Below the pieces are notes generated by a model. The model did no database searches and was not told the origin of the DNA. It was given only the letters and a program-made list of their open reading frames with translations. A stretch of 64,000 nt of DNA from Torreya grandis (Eukaryota; Streptophyta; Pinopsida; Cupressales; Taxaceae), in assembly GCA_037957365.1 (NCBI GenBank), contig JARHVA010002371.1:2115001-2179000 (forward strand), in the 5' to 3' direction. Shown piece after piece: positions 11,881 to 24,334 of the stretch. Each line of letters begins with the position of its first letter. Within the stretch, counting starts at the first letter, position 1. A program made the translations under genes and the position numbers.

Positions 11881-11929
11881 ATCTTCTTCCTTTTCTTCCT
11901 TAGGTTTTTATAGTGCATCTTCCCATTCA

Positions 11930-12720
11930 TCAAATTATGAATGGGATTTGATAACCAAGGAGGTATAGTTCGTATTCCTTACATTGGTGCCCTAGTGTAT
12001 ATTTATCATCATAGTTCTATAATAATCCATTTTATCAAAAATATCGCATCTTAGCCTCTATGAGGCATTTTATGGGTATAGGTTATAGATTTGGAAGTTT
12101 TGATAATCATGGTGGCAATAAATTCTTGAATAGGTGATATTTAGAAGACTTGTGTTGGACTGAGTTTTTCTTCATCATATTTAATGAGCCCAATTATTAC
12201 CACCATGTCTTGAATTTTGAACATTTTCACCTCTACTCGAATGTTATATTTTAGACCATTGACAAGTTTATTTTAAAGAAGTTATGTGTCAATGCTTTAA
12301 TTCTATTGGAAAAAATTTCAAATTTTATTTGATATTCTTGAACAGTACTAATCTATCATAATTTGGTTAAAGCTCTAGTGAAATCCTCATATGCACTTGG
12401 GTCAAATTGAACCAATAGGACCTCACAAGATGGGGACTATGTTGGTAGACCATTAGACTTTTTGTACTAGTGAAGCCATTGGAAAAAATATTTCTCCAAG
12501 TTAAAAGAGGCTATAGGGACCTTGTCTTGAGATGGGATGTCATGCAAACAAAAATATTGTTCTACCCTATAGATCTAACTAGTGGGATATTTATTATTAA
12601 ATTTAAGAAAATCTAGTTTAGGATCATGGGTCATTATCCTAATATTGGAGATGTGCTCAAAATTATGGTTCAAACTAGTTTGTGAATCATGGCCACTATA
12701 GTAACTTAAATCTAGTCATG
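11930..12720 (-). pseudogene. Gag remnant (element B)
   Basis: Minus-strand frames give DKVPIASFNLEKYFFQW, VQFDPSAYEDFTRALTKL and VQEYQIKFEIFSNRIKAL, which together match the capsid region (Retrotrans_gag type) of plant chromoviruses. Gag forms the particle that packages element RNA. Stops interrupt the frame and the N-terminus and zinc knuckle are not recognisable. Confidence 0.65.
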
Positions 12721-12730
12721 AATACTTGAT

Positions 12731-13960
12731 CATGTCTATTGTACCCCTTTTTATATTTAATTAACTTATGCACTTAATCAACACCTTTTTTTTTAATTCA
12801 CCCTATCCTAAATACAAGAGAGGATTGCATTGTATCTTAAGACCATCATTTGTTGTATATAGAAAAGTCCTGATTACTAAAAACACCATTATAAATATAT
12901 ATGCCTTAATCTAGATCCAAAACCCAACACTTTTCCCTAGGGGATAACAACGCCTAATAGGGTCAAGCATGGTAAACGTACTTGTCGATATTTATGTCAT
13001 CCTCAAATCAATAGTCAAATTTCCAAGTTAAACCCTCCCTTATGCCACATTACATATTTTTGGGATTCATAGCATATTTTCATCTCCTTTGAATTGCTAT
13101 AAAGGCATACTCAAGTCACTTATTACTTCACTTGGAAATTTAAATGTAAAGGCTTATTTACACAAGTGCACATTGAGCAAAAGCTCCCTATTCTTCCCAA
13201 TTTAGAGTTTAAGCATTTCAAGGAGTCCTCAACCAAGTCACCAGCATATTTTATTCATTTCTAAATAAAGCATGATCAGATTCAATCTGATTCTAGATGT
13301 ATTCATATAGTCAAAGGAGCACAATTTCACAAATCACTACTGGTGGGAGAATTGCATTGGGCTTGATTTCCATCTTAGGAGTATTGAATATGTAGGCAAC
13401 ATTCAGTCATCATGGGGGTGATTTGGGTTAGCTTAATCCAAATACACTCTTTTTTATACTTGCAAGTATTCTAATCATTACAAGTCTTATTATGGTTTTA
13501 ACCTTCCAAAAGTTATTTGTCGATCTTATACACACTTTCAAAGGTCAAATCAGTGCACACTGACTTGATTATCACAAGTGATCATGCCCTAATTTCTAGT
13601 TTTCTAAAAAAGGAAAAAAATTACTTAATAGCATCAATATTGGGGAGTGTTTATGTCCTTACCTCGTGTTCTTATCCTTGCATAGCCTTAGATCTAGCTT
13701 CTAGGTAGACTTTGGGTTTGTTCCTATTTCTTTGTTTCTACATGTTGTCAATCAACACAGTTAATCAAAGGAACAAATACAACTAAGTTTATATTTCATT
13801 TTCATAGTTATCTTTGTTTACAATCATTTCATTTCATCTATCTTAGTTGTTTACTTTTAATCAATTGTTTAAAAGTACATTTAGAACACCCTATTTTATT
13901 CTATTATATTTATCATAATTAGGGTTATTTCACCATATCAATTCAAATTCAGATAAAACA
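12731..13960 (+). repeat. Unassigned non-coding stretch; possible LTR of element D
   Basis: No coding pattern is seen. The stretch ends GATAAAACA at 13960 and is followed by TTTGGTGAACGCAC, which looks like an LTR end (CA) next to a Gypsy-type primer-binding site. If so, this is the 5' LTR of the element whose gag appears at 26.9 kb beyond the inserted element C. No second copy was found to prove it. Confidence 0.3.
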
Positions 13961-13974
13961 TTTGGTGAACGCAC
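13961..13974 (+). promoter_or_regulatory. Possible primer-binding site of element D
   Basis: TTTGGTGAACGCAC follows an ACA terminus. It resembles the TTTGGCGC-type primer-binding sites next to Gypsy LTRs and would prime minus-strand cDNA from a host tRNA. The matching tRNA was not determined. Confidence 0.3.
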
Positions 13975-14206
13975 TTTTTATTTGAGTATTACTTCAAAAC
14001 CTAGGTTTCATTTAAGGTTTCAACCTTATGTTTATGATTTCAAAAAAAAATATTTGGGTTTCAGATCTGATTTACACATTGTCAATATCATACAATGGCT
14101 ATAGTGGAAGAGTAATTTTTGCTTCAAGCATATTTAGTTTTTATGGCAGGTTTTATTCCTTTAATCAAGAAAATCATTCATACACATTATTGTTTCTCAA
14201 ACATCA

Positions 14207-16700
14207 TGCCCCATTTTGAGCTAAAAATGAGGACCCTCTTTCCTTATTTGACTTCTTTAGAGTCATTTTCGATATTTTTCTAGTTTAGTTCATTATATAA
14301 AATGGCTAAGTGTTTATGATTGTTTCAATTTTAACTTAGTTACTTTCAGATGAATTAGATAAATCGTGATAAGGTTATTCAAAAAGGGTCATTGTGTTCC
14401 ACTAAATTATCCCCCTTTTTAATCCATTTCTACTTCAATCTACTCTAAATTGACTGAATGTTTGTTTATGTTCAACCTTTTCTTTAGTTGATTTCATAAA
14501 AATGGTCAAAATTTGTGTAGGATTCAGCCTTGAATTCTATGAAAATGGCTTCTTTTTTTTTAATTTTTTGCATGATTCCATTTTAAAAGGGGATCTAACC
14601 ATTAAAATTTGAACACTTGTCCGTTTCTTTTTTCTAAGTCCCTTAGTCATTTTTTTTAAGGTTCCTTAGATGTTTTAATTTGAAATTTTTTTGACCATTA
14701 GCTTTTAAATTTAAAGTTGTTGGTTGTGTTTCTTTGCTTCGTAGCTGGCAGGTGCCTAAATTGATCTCACATCCACATGGTGTTCTTACATATCTCTCAT
14801 TAACCCCTAAATTTTCTCAAAATCATTTCAAAACTATATTAATTTTTTAGGCTTTGCCTCAAACCATGTGCCATCTTTCCATCATTTCATGGGACTTAGG
14901 CAATTCAAAATATTTGTCTAGGAGACTCCAACTAAGTAAGACCCTCTTGACAAGCAAATCATTAGGATGCTACCACATGGCATGCTTATGATGACCTACT
15001 ACCCTAACTAAATGTGTACTAAGCAATATCCTCTATATGAATAGATTAGTAGGATGCTACCATGTGGTGCGATCTTGGTCGCCCGCTACCCTATGGCAGC
15101 CCATTTAATTTTGAAACCCATTAGAACTCTCAGGTAAGAAAGAAAACACCACATGGTGAAATATAGTTTCATAATGTTAGAATGAAAATTCAACATATAT
15201 CGAGCCCTATCCAAATAGTGAAAGAGAATAGAGCAACCATGTGGCATGACCCTGTCAACAAAAGACATGATGGTGTTGGCAACAACAATACATTGGTTTG
15301 AATTTGATGGTTTTCCTGGCCATCAAAATCATTAAATCCTCAAAATGGATTGTATGTCTAATATGACCTACATCACCAATTTATAGATATGTCTTAATAG
15401 ATATGTTGATCATGAAAAATAAAATTCAAAGATATATTGGGTGATGGCATTGAATTTGAGCATAGCATGCACACTTGGGAAAAGATAGAAAGGCAATAGG
15501 AACAAATCTCCCATGAAAAGGAGCATTCTCTATTGCAAAGGATGGTATGGAAAAAATTTGAGTGGTTATCCCAAGACATTTTCAACCACTTTTAGCTAAA
15601 CTTGGTTTCCATAATTCCCATACCTGCATTAGCATAGTGTCTAGCAGAATTTCTCAACCACATTTCTGAATATGCATTAAATTCTTAGTTACTTCTATAG
15701 GTGGCATGGGTTGCCTCCATTTTTAAAGTTTGAAATTTGAATCTCTCTCTCTCTCACTCCTATTTATATGACATTGAAATCCTTTCTCAAGGATAGCATT
15801 TTTTATGATTAGAGGTTGTTGTGCCTGGCTGGGTCTTTATGAATTATATGAGGACATAGAGGACCAGACAATTTTTATGATTCTTTACATCTTTCTATAT
15901 TAGCTTTGATTTTTTTCTTCTATTTTTGGACTTTTGTTATTGTTGAGGTTAATTATATAGCTAGATGATTGTATGAGTTTCAAAAAACAATAATTAAAAA
16001 GTAAATATTTATATTTTGAGACTGTTAAAATTATGTTTGGACATTTTTCTACACATGTTTTATGGTGTTTGTGCCCATTTCTTCTCATAGACATTCTCCC
16101 CATACTCTTGCATCATCTTTACTTGGATTTGTGTTAGGTCTAACTCAACCAAGTATCGGTTTCATGGAATTCATTCAATCATAAATTTCATCTTAATCTT
16201 CATGGCAATAGGCTCTCTTTATCTTTACCCTTGCTCTTTTGCATTCTCTTTTAAAAGTGTGTTAGCTTGGGCATTGGGTATCAACAAAAGCAATCTACAA
16301 TTAAAAGTTTATCTTGATTGTAATTTTATGTTTTATTTATCACCATTATATCATTATTACATTTATGAATGTGGTAAACTAGTAAAGAAATCAGTTGTGC
16401 TAATATACAAGTTTAAGAAAGTAGGATTTCTATCTAAGGTTGAATTCTATAAGTATTATAAAGAAAGTATGCAAACTCATAATGAATGTCTTAATCAAAG
16501 AAACCTACATGTTAATTCATAAAACACACCACTTAAAAAGAATAGTCTACATCAATCAACTTAGTGAAGACTAGCATACCAAGACCTGGTATAATTAGTC
16601 CTTAAGAAAGCATTTTCTTCATGAGATCTTCTTCTTTTTAGGAGAGGCAGAGTCTAACAAACCTTGTTTATGGTTAGATGTGTCAAAACACCCATCAACA
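14207..16700 (+). repeat. 5' LTR of element C
   Basis: It starts TGCCCCATTTTGAGC and ends CACCCATCAACA, matching the copy at 24335-26824 along its length. Near 15735-15765 a CT run (CTCTCTCTCTCTCAC) precedes TATTTATATG, a plausible TATA box conserved in the other LTR. ATGTGGCATGA-type words recur at 14980-15250 in both copies. Confidence 0.9.
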
Positions 16701-16716
16701 TATTTGGCACTAGGAT
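16701..16716 (+). promoter_or_regulatory. Primer-binding site of element C
   Basis: TATTTGGCACTAGGAT follows directly after the LTR end. ATTTGGC- and TTTGGC-type sequences at this position are usual primer-binding sites of Tat-type Gypsy elements. The priming tRNA was not identified. Confidence 0.55.
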
Positions 16717-16924
16717 TTTTGTGAACCATGAGTTAAGTTTGTATCCAAGGTTTGAACTAAAGCATTTTAGAACCCTTCGATTTCACTACTCTAAATTATT
16801 TATTAAGCTATAAAATAGGAGGATAAATACTTGATTGAAGTTTGTTGGGGACAATTTTGAGCTCTTAGTATTAACTGATCATAAAATACCAAAATAAGGA
16901 GATAATAAAGGAAAATAAAAGGCT

Positions 16925-18880
16925 AAACCCATTTAGTTGGCTATAAATTCACCTATAGGTGTAAGCCCCATTTTGGTTATCCTATTCATGATTTCCCAAC
17001 CTATACCAATGGCCAATATCATGGCCCAACTTGAGGAAGAAGGTTATTTCCCTGTGGCTATCCTAGGCATAGCTCATGATCTACCTAAAAATCCAAACAA
17101 ATTTTGTCCCAAATTCATAGTTGGAGGCATCCACATAATAGAGGAACATATTCAAGCCTTTAAGGATGCATTAATTATAATGCAAGCTCAACATGAGGAT
17201 GTTTCATGAAAATTGTTCCCATATTCTTTAGGATAAATCATGTATGCCTAGTACCTGGGGGTACCCCATAGGTCTATTACTTATTAGGATGGCTTTAATA
17301 CCATCTTTGTGAACCATTTTAGGATTTTCCCATTGACCCTATTGTTCTATATCATCATTTTGTAGCTAGTAAAAGAGAGTTAAATGAACCCATAAACATG
17401 TTCAATGATCAGTTCCACAAGCTATATCAAACGTTGAAAGAACCATACATCTTGGTATAAGGTCTAGCCATCTAGACCTACTTAAGGGCCCTAGATTTTT
17501 TGACGTCATTATTCCTTAGAAATACCCCAATTGTGCTTGCTTCTTTTTCATTAGCTTATAATGAGGATATGAACATAGAATGATAGATGGTACCACAAGG
17601 ATATAGCATAGGTGATTTACCATATTTAAGACAACCAGGGCCATATAATTAGATCCTTATGTTGAATCAAGCTATCATGAAAAATACGCCACTAATGAAT
17701 CCCATCTTAGGTGTTATGTATGGTACCCTTGGCCTAGTGTATGCTCTAATTTTGATGAACTCCATGCCTAGTGGTATGCCTTATACACCTCACAATCATG
17801 AAGTACCTCTAGCAAATAATTAATAGTTGGTCCCAATGGCATATAATAACATTGTAATTGTTCCAAGTACTAGTGGGTGTGTTGTATCTGACAGCACTTA
17901 ATAGGCATATCGACCCTATTTGAATCCCTAAACACCTGCTAACAAAGTTCATAATCATGCACCAATCACTACCCCAAAATTATTGAATGTAGGTACACCT
18001 ATGACTAATCTCCAACCTCAAATAGTGATCCAACCTAACACTCACACAGACTTCAAGGTGGGAAACTTAAGGTCAATGGTCCAACACTTGTCTAATGATG
18101 TAATCACTTTGTGTAAATAGGGACCTAATAATGCAAATTAAAATACAAATAACCCACCTTAGGGGATAAATTTCAAATTCTAAAGGCCTAATAGGCAATG
18201 GAATACCTGACCTAATAATGGGAATGTTCCCAACCCTCTTAATAGTATGAATCATAATAGTGACAACATTTCCCATTCTATGAATTTCATAGACTTGACT
18301 TTAGACACGTGGTATAAAGTGCATAACACAGCTGACCATGAAAAAAATAATTGTGTTGAGTTTATAGCTACCTAAAACATCTTCCAAAGGGAGATGGATA
18401 GCATGTAAATTATGTCCAACTCCTAATGAAATTCAAAACTAAGATGGAGGGAATGTAGATATGGCTTTAGTATTAGAAAGTTATGAACTTCCATTTGAGA
18501 ATGAAAATGAACTTGAAGACAATTTGGATGAAGTCCACCCATTTAGGTAGTTCCAAAGAGGAAATAATTACCAACTAAGGAGTAAATCAACCAACCCATT
18601 GATCACCTCTACTCCTCTTAGTAATACTCAGGTTCCACCTAATGTTAATTCAATCAATAATCATCTTCCACCTAAAAGACCTCCCACTTCCTATCATCCC
18701 AAACATTATGCTATATATACCCCAGATGGTGAAAAACAAGAAAAGGCCAAACCTAGCTATGATATTGTTGAAGATCTCAAAAGGACTAAAGCTAATATAA
18801 TTATGTTTGACCTACTATATATTTCTAAGCAAAGAGAATTGTTGCTTACATAATTGTTTGATAATAAGGGGAGAGAATCT
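16925..18880 (+). pseudogene. Gag remnant (element C)
   Basis: The opening frame (16937-17206) reads LPKNPNKFCPKFIVGGIHII, then EEHIQAF and the pattern QHEDV followed by KLFPYS, which is the Tat-type Gag capsid start (P-K-F-x-P, H-I-x-x-F, Q-H-E-D-V). After a stop, frames continue with L-G-V-P-H-R-S-I-T and FNTIFVNHF. A Pro/Asn-rich, poorly conserved middle follows. The open stretch 18599-18850 ends SYDIVEDLKRTKANIIMFDL, a block that in relatives joins Gag to protease. No intact zinc knuckle was found. Confidence 0.75.
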
Positions 18881-18899
18881 AATAAATTTTTGATGCTCA

Positions 18900-19350
18900 T
18901 CTTGATTTGTATAAGGAAAACACTATGACTCCACCTTTTCTCCTAATAGTTAGGATTTTTTGTAAAAACTTACATAATTATTTCATTTATTTAGGTGCCT
19001 TTGAGAATGTTATGCCTTATGCTATTTACCAATATTTAGGCCTTACACCTATGAAGTAAAATTGAAAGGTTGTCTAATTAGACAAAACAGAGGTGAAATT
19101 AGTGGGGGAACTAAATCATATACACATGCAATTGGCCTTAAATCTAAGGATTCAATAATTCATCAATATCAAAGTGGTGGATATCCTAGATGTTTATGGC
19201 ATGTTATTGAGCCAATACTAGTTGAGGACACTCAATTGTTACATGGAAATAGACTTTAGCTACATGTGTTTATCATGGCATGGTGTACCTAACCAGATCA
19301 GAATTGAGCAAGAATCTAAGATGACACATATGATCACTAAGTATAATTGA
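18900..19350 (+). pseudogene. Aspartic protease remnant (element C)
   Basis: Frames give AFENVMPYAIYQYLGLTPMK, then QLDKTEVKLVGELNHIHMQL, VVDILDVYGMLLS and HGVPNQIRIEQE, which are blocks of the Tat-type protease. The catalytic D-S-G expected just before AFENVMP is not present; the sequence reads Y-L-G. A frameshift separates the first block from the second. Confidence 0.65.
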
Positions 19351-19359
19351 ACAAATGAT

Positions 19360-19780
19360 ATCCTTTATGAAGATTCAAAAATGGGAGTTTACTTTCTAGA
19401 TAAAGAAGAAAAGGGGACCCATGGTAGCCTCTCTATCAACATGCTCAGTGTGCAACAAAATGTAGAATAGGAGGAATTAGACTAGTTAGATGAAGAGGAC
19501 TTCTATTATGCCACAGAGATGGTCTCATTTCATCATGCATATTTAGCTTGAGAGAGTTTGAACTCTGATGATTTAAAATGGAATGAAGAATTTTTATGCT
19601 CTCCATAAGATGAAACAAATGTTATGGATAACTTCATTCTTACTCCTCCCATAAAAGAGTTATCCATAACATCTTTGATAGCTGAAATGACTCTACTAAC
19701 TCAAATATAAAGTTCATGTTCAATCATGAATGAGAAAGTACACCAAGAAATTAGCATTGCTACAACACTTCCCTTGTAAG
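19360..19780 (+). pseudogene. Protease to RNase H linker (element C)
   Basis: A broken frame rich in Glu, Asp and Ser (GVYFLDKEEKGTHGSLSINM ... LDEEDFYYATEM) links protease and extra RNase H. I recognise no domain. It is probably the acidic spacer found between these domains in related polyproteins. Confidence 0.45.
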
Positions 19781-20260
19781 GGCCATCAATACACATAGTG
19801 GAAAATGATTTATGGACCTTAAAGTTTGATAAATCTAAATCCAAGAGTGGTTATGGAACTATAATAGAATTAATCAATCCAAAAGGGAAATTTTATCTGG
19901 TTTCATACCACCTACAATTTGCTTGTACTAATAATGTGGCTGAGTATGAGGCACTGGTCTACAAACTCCAATTGACGCTTGGAAAGAAAGTGAAAAACAT
20001 CAAAGTACTAGATGATTCTAAGTTAGTGGTTAGAAAAGTGAGGATCTTTAATTCATGCAATGATAAATGTTTGTCTAGGTATTTTAATAGTTTTTGGAAC
20101 CTAATAGAATATTTTGATGGTTTTGGCATTCAGACTCTACTTAGACAAAAAGACTATATAGTTGATGCACTAGCTACTATTGCAATCACTTCGGGGATTC
20201 CATTACCAATTTGAGGTTGAGAATATTTTTAGTAGAGATGGTCTCTACCCATTTAGTCCC
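19781..20260 (+). pseudogene. Additional RNase H domain remnant (element C, upstream of RT)
   Basis: The longest open stretch of the element (19798-20211) reads DLWTLKFDKSKSKSGYGTII, then INPKGKFYLVSYHLQFACTN, NVAEYEALVYKLQLTLGKKV and VLDDSKLVVRKV, ending YIVDALATIAI. All four RNase H acidic blocks are recognisable: F-D-K (Asp), A-E-Y-E-A (Glu), L-D-D-S (Asp) and V-D-A-L-A (Asp). The Gly of the usual FDGS is Lys. It is the best preserved domain of C and sits before RT, as in element A. Confidence 0.85.
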
Positions 20261-20619
20261 AAATAATATTAACAATTTCCAAGTCTTCAATGATTACCAT
20301 CACATTTTAGACTTTGTCACCAATACAGCAGTATTTGTTGATCAAATTATTGATGAAGATGATCGACAAGACTTCAAACTTGATGAAGATGAGATAATGA
20401 ATTTGAATAACAAAAACATACCCAAGATAATGGTCTCACTTGAGAGGATATTTGAATGGGTTACAAAAAGGAAAAAGAGGAATCACCCTTGCTAATGGCA
20501 TGTAACATGAACATTACAATTTGGGTAATGCAAATCATGTGAAAAGTATGCTTCTAGGCACTCCCTATACCCTAGTCGATAAATAAGGTATTTCAAAAGC
20601 CCTTAAATATTTCAAATAT

Positions 20620-21500
20620 GTTATTACATGTATTTATGAAGATTTTAAAGTCTTAAATACCTCTATTTTGACACATATTATTCCCCTCAATCCTAGAGTC
20701 GAGCTCTCTAGGAAGAGACAAAGACCTGTCAATTTATTACTAGAGCCACTAATCTTTAAAGAAGTGTAGAAACTACTTGAAGGATCATATTCATAGTGAG
20801 ACACTCCAATTGGGTTAAGAACTTGGTACCAATGAGAAAAAAGAATGGGGAGATAAAACTTTGTGTTGATTTTCATAATTTGAACAAAGCATCTGAAAAG
20901 GATAACTATCCATTTCCTTCCTTAGATGAAGTGTTGCAGATTGTGAATGAATCCTAGATGATTTCCTTTATTGATGGGTATTTGGTATATAATCAAGTTT
21001 TAATCAATTATGAGGATAGAATCAAGGCAACTTTCACAACCAATTAGGTCACCTTCACATACAAGATAATGCCTCTTGGCTTGATTAACCAAGGTGTTAC
21101 ATTTAAAATGGTGATGGACATTGCATTCAAAGTCCTTATGGGTGAATATATAGTTATGTACATGGATGATCTGAAAATATTCTCCAAGATAATGGTGGAT
21201 CATGTGAAGGATTTGAGAAAAGTGTTACAATAGTGTAGATACCATGGGATCTCCTTAAACCTAAAGAAATGTATATTTGGAGTCACCGAGGGAAAACTAT
21301 TGGGCCATGTCATCTCAAAGCGAGGCATATCGATCAACCTTGAGAGAATAGATGCTATTTTGATAATCCCATTACTTAACATGAATAAATAATTAAAGTC
21401 ATTTTTTTTCAAGATTGACTTCATGAGGAAGTTTATCTCTCAATTTGTAGAGATAGTTAAACCTCTTAATGTCATGATTAAAAAGATACTAACATCAAAT
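20620..21500 (+). pseudogene. Reverse transcriptase remnant (element C)
   Basis: Across frames: SNWVKNLVPMRKKNGEIKLC, then DNYPFPSLDEVLQIV, ISFIDGYLVYNQVLI and GVTFKMVMDIAF. The active-site box at 21159-21170 is an intact Y-M-D-D. Then come LNLKKCIFGVTEGKLLGHVI and FMRKFISQF. Stops interrupt it at 20955, 21045 and 21230 among others. Catalytic residues survive, but the frame does not. Confidence 0.88.
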
Positions 21501-22000
21501 GGGCATGTGAAGTGTAGGAAACTTTGCTTAAATAAATGAGTTAATAATTCACACCCATGTGTTGATCATACCTGATTATACTCAACCTTTTTTATATTTA
21601 CTCCTTCATTTTAGAGCATTTGACTACTACCATTTTGACATAGAGAAAAGGGGTTGGAGATGAGTGAAGTGTTTCATTTATGAGATCCCCTTTGAGAAAT
21701 ATAAAACTGAGATACACTATGAGGGATAAGTAAGAATTTTCACTAATCAAGGTTGTTAATAAATTCTACAATTACGTACAACACATCAAAACCTTTGTTG
21801 TCATACCTAACCTACCAATAAAAGCCATGTTGGTACAAAATGAGTTGGGTGAGTGAAGATGCAAGTAGAGGACCATCCTTCAAGAGTTTGAATTTGAGCT
21901 TCAATCCATGACAATTATGAGAGGATAGGGGCTGAGAAAAATTATGTATGAATTAGATCCATAAATCACTTGCGAACACTACATTATTAAATACATTACC
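21501..22000 (+). pseudogene. RT-linked RNase H remnant, very degenerate (element C)
   Basis: Only scattered blocks remain, such as YEIPFEKYKTEIHYEG, then VPNLPIKAML, CKWRTILQEFEFELQSM and TIMRGQGLRKIMYE with stops suppressed by eye. These correspond to the tail of the element A domain (S-W-K-V-M-E-Y-D-M-E-I, R-G-K-G-L). No catalytic residue can be assigned. Confidence 0.55.
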
Positions 22001-23290
22001 AATGATTATTGGTACAAGGAAGTGGTTCACTACTTTTTGAACAATGAGTGTCCCAAAAATTTAAATTATATGTAAACAAGAGAATTGTGCATGAAAATTA
22101 GCCACTTCAAGATTAAAATGAGGGTACTCTATAGACAAAACCATGAAATAATATATTTAAGATGTCTTAACAAGGAGGAAGTAAACAATGTGCTTAGAAA
22201 CCTCCATGGAAAACATGGGACTAGGCATGGATCACCGAATTCCATGGCCCACAAAATAATGAGAGCTAGAGAATATTAGCCTCACCTATTCAAAGATACA
22301 CATAGACATGTTTGGAGCTTCTATATATGTCAAGTGGTTGTACATAGGGAATTCACTCTGACAATGCATCTAATGCTAGTAATCAAAGCTTGATTTTTCA
22401 CACAATGGGGACTAGACTTTGTCAGGGAAATTAATACAAATTGGTTAGCAAGCCACAAGTTTATTCTCATTGTAACTAAATACTTCACTCATTGGGATAA
22501 TGCTCAACCATTCAATAATTGTAAAATCAATGTAGTCATTTAACTTGTGGAGTAGAACATTGTCACAAGGTTTGATATGCCTTATGCTCTAACATGTGAT
22601 AATGGGCCCACATTTTCCTCTTTATAATTCCTAGAATGGGCATACGACCATCAAGTAATCCTAAAATTCTCCTCTGATTATTATCCACAAGGAAATGGGT
22701 TAGATGAATCCATAAATAATAATTTGATAAACATTATTAAAATGACCTTGGAAAATAATTCGAAAAATCAGCGTAATGAGTTGAAATTTATGCTATGGGC
22801 TGATAAGACTAGAACTAAAGCTGCTCTGGGCACTTCTCCCTACCACCTAGTATAAGGCCAATACCCTATTTTTGCAATCAACCATAGGATTCATACCTTG
22901 TTAGTTATGAAAGATTAATTGGAAACAAATGATCAAATAGAGGATCACCTCTTTAATCTCATGCACTTAGATTAAAAATGTGATGTAGCCTTATTACATT
23001 TTAGTAGGCATTAAGAGGTTGTCAAACATTGGTTTGATAAATGTTCTAAAATAAAAACATTTAGGATCTTTGACCTTATCCTTATGTGGGACAAGTCTCA
23101 TGAACAAAATGGGGAACACAAAAAAATTGATGCGTTATGGTTGTGTCCAGATAAAAGCTCTAAAATCTTGGGTGAGATTGTTTTCTGCCTAAGGTATCTT
23201 ACTGGTGAGAATGTTCCATTACCTATCAATGGACAATTACTCAAGCACTATTTAGGCATGATTAGCTTGGCAAAAAAAAAAAAAAATCTT
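22001..23290 (+). pseudogene. Integrase remnant (element C)
   Basis: The zinc-binding start appears as LRCLNKEEVNNVLRNLHG with MAHKIMRAREY. The core reads WGLDFVREI (first Asp), then FILIVTKYFTHWDNAQPF, VTRFDMPYALTCDNGPTF (second Asp) and YYPQGNGLDESINNNL (Glu). So the D,D,E set is still visible across frames. The C-terminal tail is open from 23084 to 23332 and includes LILMWDKSHE. Relatives end with a sequence like LPINGQLLKHY, which is seen at 23226-23250. Confidence 0.85.
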
Positions 23291-24334
23291 TTGCTTTTTT
23301 TGTTTTATTGTTCTATTTTTCTTCATGTCCCTTGAATTAGTTTAGGTTCACTTTAATTACTTTCAATTTTTTTGCCTTGCTTTTTAATGCTTGGTTTAGT
23401 CGTGCGATATTGGTTTTTGAGTTGAACCTACTATTTTGACTTAGGGTTTCCCCTACTTGATAAAGGAATTTGAATGGGCAACTTATTTGTGAATAACACC
23501 AATGGCATTCCAATGCTCAAAATGCTTAAAATCTTGTTCAATTACTTACATAAACTATTGTGCTTTCTTGTATGGTTTTAATGTTGAAGGCCGATGATTT
23601 ATAATAAAACATATGGATTTAAAAAGGCTTCATTTCTTGTTTTAAATATCACTAAATGCACATAATAGAAAATATGAAGCATGATGCAATACTAGATGTT
23701 TTAGCTTTGCTTTAATTGACTACACACTTGACGACTATCACCTAGCCTATGGCTTGGTCCCCAACCCTCTATGGATAAAAATAAATTAGAATCTCCTCTC
23801 AAAATAATTGAGCTAAAATGCAAAATCTAAACTTTCTCTTCATAAGGGTGATCTTGACAACCCCCACCATAGGCTTTCTAGCCTAGTTGGTAGTGGAGCA
23901 AGGCCTTAAGAAGGGACCAGAGTTATCTATGTCATGGTTATAGACACCCATCTAGAAGTAGATCAATGCCCATGTCATACCCCCTTTAGCCAAATTTCAA
24001 AATCCTTTCTCTTTTAGCAATGCCCATTAGTTAGACAAATCTGATATATTGTGTGTGCTTTCAAAATAACTAGATTAATCACATAAACCCACACATCAAT
24101 GGTATTTAGGTAGAACTATAGTTTAGTATGTCATGTGTTGGAGAAAAAAAAAATTATCTTCATATTTTTATGTTACTATGCAAGATTACTAATTGTCTTC
24201 ATATTTTTACTTTACTATGCAAGATCACTTGAAACTAATGTTTGTGTTTGAATGAGAACCGAAGAGTCTAGATTCTTGAGATACTCAGAAGCATTTCCCA
24301 ATAGGAGTCACTATTTATTATTGCTTGCACAACA
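23291..24334 (+). other. Non-coding stretch between integrase and 3' LTR of element C
   Basis: About 1 kb without a recognisable reading frame, starting with an A15 run and T-rich DNA. It contains a short direct repeat at 24160-24225 (TCTTCATATTTTTA followed by a TTACTATGCAAGAT-like word, twice). No polypurine tract is obvious next to the LTR; it may have decayed. Confidence 0.55.

Larger units (their letters stand above)
8181..12730 (-). mobile_element. Element B: decayed chromovirus-like Ty3/Gypsy, minus strand, 5' LTR not found
   Basis: Read on the minus strand from 12720 down, blocks appear in the order gag, protease, RT, RNase H, integrase and a short LTR. All are recognisable only by conserved motifs spread over frames with many stops. 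The integrase C-terminus has the form K-F-S-P-K-F-Y-G-P-Y-K-V typical of plant chromoviruses. No copy of the 359-bp LTR is seen right of gag, so the 5' end was deleted or has decayed. The right edge is approximate. Confidence 0.8.

Noticed and set aside
18073..18276. Minus-strand open frame of 67 codons
   Set aside because: It is antisense to C's Gag region and has no motif.
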